From positions 26,573-90,572 of the forward strand of contig JAWKHH010000006.1 of NCBI GenBank assembly GCA_041394945.1: a stretch of DNA of 64,000 bases, given 5' to 3'. Shown piece after piece: positions 58,752 through 64,000 of this stretch. The stretch comes from Bryobacteraceae bacterium (GTDB lineage Bacteria > Acidobacteriota > Terriglobia > Bryobacterales > Bryobacteraceae). The first letter of the stretch is position 1; each line of letters opens with the position of its first letter. Made by a program: the position numbers and the translations under genes. Under the pieces are notes generated by a model. The model worked only from the letters and a program-made list of their open reading frames with translations, did not search any database and had not been told where the DNA came from.

Positions 58752-59669
58752 ATGATAGAGACGATGTCGTTGCCCTTGGACTTAGGAATGCTGGAATCGG
58801 ATGAGCGTTTTCAAAGCATGTGCTTCCGTCTCGCCCGGAAAGAATTCCCTCAGGCCATCCCAGTTGCGCATGGCTCTTGGGACGGCGGGCGGGACGTCGT
58901 TTCGTTTAGCACGGACGCCGGAGATGTCATGTGGCAGTGCAAGTTCACCAAACGAAGCTTGACCGAGCTGAAACCCAAGATCGTTGAATCCCTCAACGCA
59001 TTGAAGGAGTCGAGGCCTGTAGCAAAGTGGATTCTCTGCCTGCCTGTAGACGGATCGGGTGTGTTCTTGGATTGGTTGCGGGAAACAATTTCGGTGCAGT
59101 ATCCCTTCATCCATGCATGGGAAGTGTGGGGTCGGCAAGAGCTCCTTGATCGTTTGGCTCAACATCAGGACGTGCTGGAGATGTTCTTCTTTCCCGTTTG
59201 GAAGGCCCTTGAGGAGCGGTTCAGAACCGAAGAACTGGAACTTGTGCGATACGAACTCGATCCCGAATGCCACTGGGCGCGGGTCGATCCCAGCGTCCTG
59301 TCTTTCACACCGGTACGCGGTGGCGGCGACCTCGTGTTTGACATCATCGTGCGGAGTCGTGGCAGCATCCAGTCCCTATTACAGACGATCAAGCTCGAAA
59401 TCTCCGATGTCAAACGGCACCTTCGTGGCTTGCCCGGAACGGCGCTGCTATTTTCACAGCACACGTATGCTGTCTCCCTCGGCGGCGGAAAACCCGGTGC
59501 GTCGATTGCACGAATGGAGCCTCCGCTTCTTGTCGATACCGGCCAGCATCAGCGATTCAAAGTCAAGCTGACGGATTCGGGCTACGCTTGGAGTGGATGG
59601 GTCCGTTTAACTCTGCTTTACGCGGGCAATAAGGAATTGCCGATGCCGAGCACATTCTTGCGTCTGTAG
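58752..59669 (+). CDS. PD-(D/E)XK nuclease-like protein with unknown C-terminal domain
   Basis: 305 residues. Residues about 15-130 resemble an Mrr-type restriction nuclease domain: FQSMCFRLARKEFPQA, then HGSWDGGRDVVSF (Asp44, Asp48) and MWQCKFTKRS (Gln62-x-Lys64), the D-G-G-x-D...Q-x-K signature. VAKWILCLPVDG and EVWGRQELLDRL continue the fold. From about 175 to the end is a beta-rich domain (LVFDIIVRSRGSIQSLL, FKVKLTDSGYAWSGWVRLTLLY) that I do not recognise. No methylase or helicase partner is nearby. As sole non-TA cargo of an integrative element, it is a good candidate for a stand-alone phage-defence protein; that is inference. Confidence 0.75.
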   Translation: MIETMSLPLDLGMLESDERFQSMCFRLARKEFPQAIPVAHGSWDGGRDVVSFSTDAGDVMWQCKFTKRSLTELKPKIVESLNALKESRPVAKWILCLPVDGSGVFLDWLRETISVQYPFIHAWEVWGRQELLDRLAQHQDVLEMFFFPVWKALEERFRTEELELVRYELDPECHWARVDPSVLSFTPVRGGGDLVFDIIVRSRGSIQSLLQTIKLEISDVKRHLRGLPGTALLFSQHTYAVSLGGGKPGASIARMEPPLLVDTGQHQRFKVKLTDSGYAWSGWVRLTLLYAGNKELPMPSTFLRL

Positions 59670-59720
59670 GGGCCAGTACGTCTGTGCTATGCGGCGTCGC
59701 CCGGACGCGACGGCGTGCAG

Positions 59721-59739
59721 TGAACACCATTTGAACACT
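59721..59739 (+). repeat. Candidate recombinase arm site, right
   Basis: TGAACACCATTTGAACACT differs from the left copy (56389-56407) at one position. It lies about 100 bp inside the right repeat. Confidence 0.45.
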
Positions 59740-59842
59740 ACCGAGCGTCGGCTCGATGCCCAGAATGAAAACCGGGCGAATTCTCATCGCCATAAGAGGG
59801 CAACAAAAACGCTATGTTCTTTGTTGTCAATCGAAAGTCGTT

Positions 59843-59887
59843 TTCCCAAGCTGGACGTCGTGGGTTCGAGTCCCATCTCCCGCTCCA
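59843..59887 (+). repeat. attR: attR: copy of the tRNA-Gly 3' end
   Basis: Perfect 45-bp copy of 56310-56354. Only the tRNA 3' half is present, so it is not a functional tRNA gene. Sequence to 60058 holds no gene that I can support. Confidence 0.9.
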
Positions 59888-60058
59888 ACTTTTCAACGAC
59901 TTAGCGTCCCCGGTCTTCTCGATCGACCCATAGGGATCGGTGCGGAGCTGCCTGGACGGCGATCCGACTCCGCCTCCGTCGCGCATCCAGGCAGAGCCGT
60001 AAGCAAAGCTGTGCTTGGCCGGCCGCACACGGTGTCACCTGGCGCCCCCGGCCCGTCG

Positions 60059-60943
60059 CTACATTCGCAGGGCCTTGATCAAAGCGGAAAGCGCGGCCGG
60101 CTGTTGCCGCCGATTGGGATAGTAGAGAAAGAAGCCGGGGAACGGCTGGCTCCAATCTTCGAGAACGCGCATCAGCGCCCCGCCCGCAAGGTGCGGCGCC
60201 GCGTGATCCTCCGACATGAAGGCGAGGCCCACGCCATCTATCGCGGCGCGGGTCACGATCTCCAGGTCGTCGAGGATCAGCGGTCCGTTGACGGCGACGG
60301 ACAGCGATTTCCTGCCTTTTTCGAACTCCCAGCGGTAGACGCCCGCGGAGCCGTGCCGGAAGTTGATGCATTGATGGTTCATCAGGTCTTTGGGCGACTT
60401 GGGACGCGGATGCGATTTGAAGTATTCCGGCGAACCGACGATGGCCGGCCTGTGATCCTTGGATACGCGCACGGCAATCATGTCTTTCTCGATGTACTCG
60501 CCGAAGTGAATGCCCGCGTCGAAGCCCGCGGCCACAATATCCATGCGGCTGTTATCGGTCGTGACGTCGAGCAGAACGTCCGGGTAGTCCCGCGCGAACT
60601 GGCCGAGCTTCGGCGCGAGCACCGTCACGGCGGCGAGTCGGGGCGCCAGCAGGCGCACGCGGCCCGCCGGTTGGTCCCGGAATCCCGCGACCTGGTCCAC
60701 CGCTTCGCGGATCTCGGAGAGGGCAGGGCGCAGGCGCGCGAGCAGGTGCTGCCCGGCATCGGTCGTCGTGACGCTGCGCGTGGTCCGGGAGAGCAGGCGC
60801 ACGCCGATGTTCTCTTCCAGTTCCCGGATTGCGTGACTGATCGCGGAGGGTGAAACGCCCATGCGCTTGCCGGCGCGCGTGAAGCTCCGTTCCTCCGCGA
60901 CGGCAAGGAACGCCGACAGGATGCTCAGATCGTTCCGCGTCAT
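60059..60943 (-). CDS. LysR-family transcriptional regulator
   Basis: 294 residues from the ATG at 60943 (MTRNDLSILSAFL). N-terminal winged helix: FLAVAEERSFTRAGKRMGVSPSAISHAIRELEENIGVRLLSRTTRSVTTT. The rest is the periplasmic-binding-like effector domain. It is divergent from the zinc alcohol dehydrogenase gene, the usual layout for a LysR regulator and its target. A 7-bp inverted repeat abuts its start codon. Confidence 0.93.
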   Translation of the reverse strand: MTRNDLSILSAFLAVAEERSFTRAGKRMGVSPSAISHAIRELEENIGVRLLSRTTRSVTTTDAGQHLLARLRPALSEIREAVDQVAGFRDQPAGRVRLLAPRLAAVTVLAPKLGQFARDYPDVLLDVTTDNSRMDIVAAGFDAGIHFGEYIEKDMIAVRVSKDHRPAIVGSPEYFKSHPRPKSPKDLMNHQCINFRHGSAGVYRWEFEKGRKSLSVAVNGPLILDDLEIVTRAAIDGVGLAFMSEDHAAPHLAGGALMRVLEDWSQPFPGFFLYYPNRRQQPAALSALIKALRM

Positions 60944-60962
60944 TTGTGAATTATTTTCACAA
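60944..60962. promoter_or_regulatory. Candidate LysR operator
   Basis: TTGTGAA-TTATT-TTCACAA is a perfect 7-bp inverted repeat in the lysR/adh divergent region, touching the lysR ATG. Size and A+T-rich centre fit a LysR-type box and would allow autoregulation. Confidence 0.5.
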
Positions 60963-61080
60963 CTCTTTGTTGATTGTCCAGGCTTATCAATTGGGAGGTT
61001 TGGCCGTACTCTGGATTCAGACCACACGAAAGAACGCCATTCAACGTAGAGCTGAGGGCGACGGATGAAGGAGACAAGCC

Positions 61081-62097
61081 ATGAAAGGAACCGTTCTCTA
61101 CGGGCCGCGCGACGTACGCTTCGAGGAACGTCCGGAACCCACCATTCTCAAGGCCACGGACGCGATTGTCAGGATTTCGGCGGCATGCGTATGCGGGTCC
61201 GACCTGTGGCCCTACCGCGGCATCAACGCGGTCAATGAACCGATGCCGATGGGGCATGAATATTGCGGCGTTGTCGAGGCAGTGGGCGTGGAGGTGAGGA
61301 CGGTAAAGCCCGGCCAGTTCGTGATCGGGTCGTTTTTCGCGTCCGACAACACGTGCCCCAACTGCGCGATCGGGTACCAGTCGTCCTGCGAGCGCCGCGA
61401 ATTTGTCACCACCGCGCAGGCGAGCATTCTGCGCATCCCTATGGCGGACGGAACGCTGGTCGCCACGCCCGCCATGCCGTCAGTGGAACTCGTGCCGAGC
61501 CTGCTGGCGCTGTCCGACGTCATGGGCACCGGCTGGTTCGCCGCGGACGCCGCCAGCGTCAAGCCGGGCTCGACCGCAGTGGTGGTTGGCGACGGCGCGG
61601 TCGGCCTGCTGGCGATCCTCTCGGCGAAACAGATGGGCGCGGAGCGCATTATCGCAATGAGCCGCCACGCCGCGCGGCAGAATCTCGCGCGCGAATTCGG
61701 GGCGACGGACATCGTGACCGAGCGCGGCGAAGACGGAGTGGCGCGCATCAAGGAGCTGACCCGCGGGATCGGCGCGGACTCGGTGCTGGAGTGCGTGGGA
61801 ACGCAGGAATCCATGTTGCAGGCCATCGGCTCGGTTCGCAAGGGCGGCTATGCGAGCTATGTCGGCGTGCCGCACGGGGTCGAACTCAACGGCGAGACGC
61901 TGTTTTACGCCCATGTCCATCTTCACGGCGGTCCCGCGCCGGTGCGCCGTTACCTGCCGGAGTTGATCCGGCTCGTCTGGGACGGGAAGATCAATCCCGG
62001 CAAGGTGTTCGATCTGACGCTTCCGCTCGATCAGGTGGCCGAAGGATACCGGGCGATGGATGAGCGCCGCGCCATCAAGACGCTGCTGCGGCCGTAA
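61081..62097 (+). CDS. Zinc-dependent alcohol dehydrogenase
   Basis: 338 residues, medium-chain dehydrogenase family. GHEYCGVVEAVG carries the catalytic-zinc His-Glu, and CVCGSDLWPYRG the catalytic Cys. VVVGDGAVGLLAILSAKQMG is the NAD(P)-binding loop. The structural-zinc lobe reads DNTCPNCAIGYQSSC: the first of the usual four Cys is replaced, a variant I have seen in this subfamily. First gene of an apparent operon with the DUF2255 gene 11 bp downstream. Substrate unknown. Confidence 0.92.
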   Translation: MKGTVLYGPRDVRFEERPEPTILKATDAIVRISAACVCGSDLWPYRGINAVNEPMPMGHEYCGVVEAVGVEVRTVKPGQFVIGSFFASDNTCPNCAIGYQSSCERREFVTTAQASILRIPMADGTLVATPAMPSVELVPSLLALSDVMGTGWFAADAASVKPGSTAVVVGDGAVGLLAILSAKQMGAERIIAMSRHAARQNLAREFGATDIVTERGEDGVARIKELTRGIGADSVLECVGTQESMLQAIGSVRKGGYASYVGVPHGVELNGETLFYAHVHLHGGPAPVRRYLPELIRLVWDGKINPGKVFDLTLPLDQVAEGYRAMDERRAIKTLLRP

Positions 62098-62108
62098 CGG
62101 AGGAAGCG

Positions 62109-62375
62109 ATGTGGGATAAGGGCGAGTTGAACACGATTGCGCACACCGACGACCTGCATATCTCGCCGCTCCGCGATGACGGAACAACCTATGGGACGAC
62201 CGCCGGCCTCACGAAGGAAGTGGCGTTCGAGCCGGCCGGCGGGACCGTCAACGAACGCATCGACGAGGCGTACCGAGCCAAATACCAGGGCAGCCCGTAT
62301 TTGAGCGCGATGATCGGGCCGCGCGCCCGCGCGGCCACGGCGAAGGTGCTGCCGCGAACCAACAGGCAAGGCTGA
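62109..62375 (+). CDS. DUF2255-family protein with the central part missing
   Basis: 88 residues; ATG with GGAGG four bases upstream. DDLHISPLRDDGTTYGT matches the N-terminus and GLTKEVAFEPAGGTVNERIDEAYRAKYQGSPYLSAMIGPRARAATAKV the C-terminus of DUF2255 proteins. About 40 residues expected between (the TPTWIWSV... to ..KAGRI.. segment) are absent, with no frame change. The protein would lack the core of its fold and may be inactive. Confidence 0.7.
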   Translation: MWDKGELNTIAHTDDLHISPLRDDGTTYGTTAGLTKEVAFEPAGGTVNERIDEAYRAKYQGSPYLSAMIGPRARAATAKVLPRTNRQG

Positions 62376-62390
62376 AAGGGAGGAGTCGCA

Positions 62391-62535
62391 ACGCCCCACG
62401 TCATTGTGAAACCGTGGCCGGGAGTGGGCCGAGCAGATCTGCAAGCCGGAGATTCAGGAACAACCGGACGGGCTCTACAAGAAGCCCGGATACGGCCGGT
62501 TGACCTCTAACCCCAAGGAAGGAGCTTACACCTAA
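62391..62535 (+). pseudogene. 4-oxalocrotonate tautomerase-like remnant
   Basis: After a good GGAGGAG the start position is ACG (62391) instead of ATG, followed by PHVIVKPWPG, the N-terminus of a tautomerase. The frame then shifts and EWAEQICKPEIQEQPDGLYKKPGY follows, the C-terminus of the same family. Roughly 35 residues between them are missing. It ends at TAA 62533-62535, overlapping the cupin ATG by one base. Confidence 0.7.
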
Positions 62536-62933
62536 TGGAAATCACTCGTATTGGATCGCAACCCTCGGCCAAAGGCCCGTCGGACTGGTTCACCGGAACG
62601 GTGAGGATTGACCCGCTGTTTCAGGCGCCCGATCCGGCGCTGGTCTCGGGCGCGAACGTCACCTTCGAGCCCGGCGCCCGCACCGCGTGGCATACGCATC
62701 CGCTGGGCCAGACGCTCATCGTCACCGCGGGCTGCGGCTGGGTGCAGCGCGACGGCGGGCCGATCGAGGAGATTCGTCCGGGCGATGTGGTGTGGATTCC
62801 GCCCGGCGAAAAGCACTGGCATGGCGCAAGGCCGACGACCGCGATGACTCATATCGCGATTCAGGAGAGGCAGGGCGGCAAGGCGGTCGATTGGATGGAA
62901 CAGGTCGCGGACGAGCAATACCGGAAGGCCTAG
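62535..62933 (+). CDS. Cupin-domain protein
   Basis: 132 residues, single beta-barrel. ANVTFEPGARTAWHTHPLGQTLIVTAGCGWVQRDGG is cupin motif 1 with metal-binding His-x-His and later Glu/Gln; GDVVWIPPGEKHWHGA is motif 2 with the third His. AAGGAAGGAG lies upstream. It is the last gene of the adh cluster and looks intact. Likely a small metal-dependent enzyme acting with the dehydrogenase; reaction unknown. Confidence 0.9.
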   Translation: MEITRIGSQPSAKGPSDWFTGTVRIDPLFQAPDPALVSGANVTFEPGARTAWHTHPLGQTLIVTAGCGWVQRDGGPIEEIRPGDVVWIPPGEKHWHGARPTTAMTHIAIQERQGGKAVDWMEQVADEQYRKA

Positions 62934-63027
62934 TTGCGGCGTCGGCGGGAGGGCAGGGCTTCACTCCACTTTCAGTCATTTGAGCGGTGGTTTGCAGATG
63001 GAAGTCCGGAAGTTGCTGCTGCGCGAT

Positions 63028-64000
63028 TCAGTAAAGAGCCGGCTTCGCCGTGCGATGCGTCGCCGCGTGGTGCTGATGCACCGCCTCGGCGAGCGCCACG
63101 ATGCTGCCGGCGGCGAGGCTGTCGGGATCGTGATCGACGAAGGGGACGCGCATCCGCTGGCTTTGCACGCACAGGTCCGGCGCCGGAGGAATGGCGGTGA
63201 TGATGGGCAGGCCCAGTTCCGTCTGCACTTCTTCCATGGAAAGCGGCGCCACCAGCGGCGCGCGATTCACCACCGTCACGCCGCAGGCCCCCACCGCGAC
63301 GTCCCAGCTTTCGATGGCGGCGAGCATGCGTTTCGCCGCGTCGATGCAAACCGGCTCCCGTTCCACCAGCAACGCCAGATACCCCGCCCCCTGGATGGCC
63401 CCGCGCAGCAAGGGCGTCGTCGCGGCAGGCAGGTCGAGCACCACGAAATCGGCTCTCTGCGCCAACCCCTCAATCACCTTCGCCGCCACCGTCTCGGACA
63501 CTTCCTTGCATTCCTCGGCCGACTGGGGTCCGAACAGCACCCGAATGCCACTGCTTTTCGGACAGCTCCACAGGCACAGGTCGAGCTCCCGCGTGATCGA
63601 GCTCCGCTTGCCCTCATTCACCAGATGCGACAGCCTGCGGACGGTCTGGCCCGGGCGGAAGTAGGTGGCGAGCGTGCCGAGCGACGTTCGGAGCTCCGCC
63701 AGGATCACCGAACCTTTTGCCGCCAGGGCCGAGGCCAGGTTCCAGGCCGTCATCGTGGTCCCGACGCCGCCCTTGGCGCCGACCAGCGCCACCACCGTTC
63801 CCGGCGGCCCGATGGCCGCTCCTTCCGGAGCACGCGCTACGGCTTCCTGGGCGATCGCGGCGGCGATGGCCTCTCCGGCGTCCGGCTCCGACGGGTCGAG
63901 AAAAGCGTCCGCGCCCCCGAGCAAGGCCTTGGACGGCAGTCCGGCGCTCTCCCGCGAACCGAGAACCACGATCGGGGTCGCGCTCCCCGTGCTTCTGCGT
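63028..64000 (-). CDS. CpaE/TadZ-like pilus assembly ATPase, 5' end beyond window
   Basis: At least 324 residues; the frame is open to the right edge. The visible start (TPIVVLGSRESAGLPSKALLGGADAFLDPSEP) is the end of a receiver-like domain. VVALVGAKGGVGTTMTAWNLASALA is the deviant Walker A of MinD-type ATPases, with DFVVLDLPAATTPLL as the Walker B region. Receiver-like plus MinD-like is the CpaE/TadZ layout, which localises Tad pilus machinery. No other pilus gene is in view. Confidence 0.87.
   Translation of the reverse strand, partial: RRSTGSATPIVVLGSRESAGLPSKALLGGADAFLDPSEPDAGEAIAAAIAQEAVARAPEGAAIGPPGTVVALVGAKGGVGTTMTAWNLASALAAKGSVILAELRTSLGTLATYFRPGQTVRRLSHLVNEGKRSSITRELDLCLWSCPKSSGIRVLFGPQSAEECKEVSETVAAKVIEGLAQRADFVVLDLPAATTPLLRGAIQGAGYLALLVEREPVCIDAAKRMLAAIESWDVAVGACGVTVVNRAPLVAPLSMEEVQTELGLPIITAIPPAPDLCVQSQRMRVPFVDHDPDSLAAGSIVALAEAVHQHHAATHRTAKPALY

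Noticed and set aside
59738..60028. Minus ORF reading WSGRWDSNPRRPAWEND across attR
   Set aside because: A familiar false ORF made by translating the antisense of a tRNA 3' end.
59756..60853. Plus ORF of 365 codons across attR and opposite lysR
   Set aside because: Shadow of lysR; the motif-bearing frame is on the minus strand.

Overview
The window is GC-rich bacterial DNA with frequent GTG and TTG starts. It carries exosortase/PEP-CTERM genes, large secreted Ig-repeat proteins, a DUF3303 protein, a VWA protein and a tyrosine recombinase of a type I associate with Acidobacteriota. An Acidobacteriota genome of the Bryobacter/Solibacter kind is the best guess; this is inference from gene content, not a computed placement.

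Layout. (1) 1-2729: 3'-truncated end of a very large flagellin gene (minus strand). (2) 2.9-34.7 kb, nearly all minus strand: a surface-polysaccharide locus. It holds three very large secreted proteins, two GT4 glycosyltransferases, an O-antigen-ligase-like polymerase, a Wzx-type flippase, and a GDP-D-glycero-alpha-D-manno-heptose module (hddA, a fused hddC-gmhA gene, gmhB) with a transaldolase that could supply sedoheptulose-7-P. It also holds a four-gene set matching the Dlt pathway (AMP ligase, acyl carrier protein, SGNH protein, MBOAT), a CapK-like ligase, a PEP-CTERM protein and a sugar epimerase. (3) 34.7-45.4 kb, plus strand: YdcF-like protein, lipoprotein hydrolase, acyltransferase 3, exosortase, EpsI, two glycosyltransferases, a Gfo/Idh/MocA-epimerase fusion, a DMT-like transporter and a sugar aminotransferase. 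(4) 45.4-49.3 kb: an apparently inactive SGNH protein and two divergent PQQ-type beta-propellers.

(5) 49.5-53.2 kb is a decay zone. A ParDE-like pair, a BrnTA pair and a lone antitoxin are broken by frameshifts, and a VWA gene is broken by a nonsense codon, beside one intact ParDE pair. (6) 53.8-56.4 kb is ordinary chromosome: amidohydrolase, UDP-glucuronate-epimerase-like gene, fliW, csrA and tRNA-Gly(CCC). FliW-CsrA and the flagellin at the other end form a known regulatory circuit, and both the flagellin and csrA leaders have a GGA-loop hairpin at the ribosome-binding region.

(7) 56310-59887 is a compact integrative element in the 3' end of the tRNA-Gly gene, bounded by 45-bp direct repeats. 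Its recombinase ORF is an in-frame chimera: the N-terminus of a plasmid replication initiator (RPA family) joined to the core of a tyrosine integrase. Eight plasmid-type iterons lie at its start. Cargo is a TacAT-type toxin-antitoxin pair and an orphan PD-(D/E)XK nuclease-like protein. (8) 60-63 kb: lysR divergent from a zinc alcohol dehydrogenase, a DUF2255 gene and a tautomerase remnant that have both lost their middles, and a cupin. (9) The right edge is a 5'-truncated CpaE/TadZ-like ATPase.

Most promising for novelty: the Dlt-like cassette inside a polysaccharide/heptose locus, the rep-integrase chimera with its iteron array, and the two-domain nuclease-like cargo protein.
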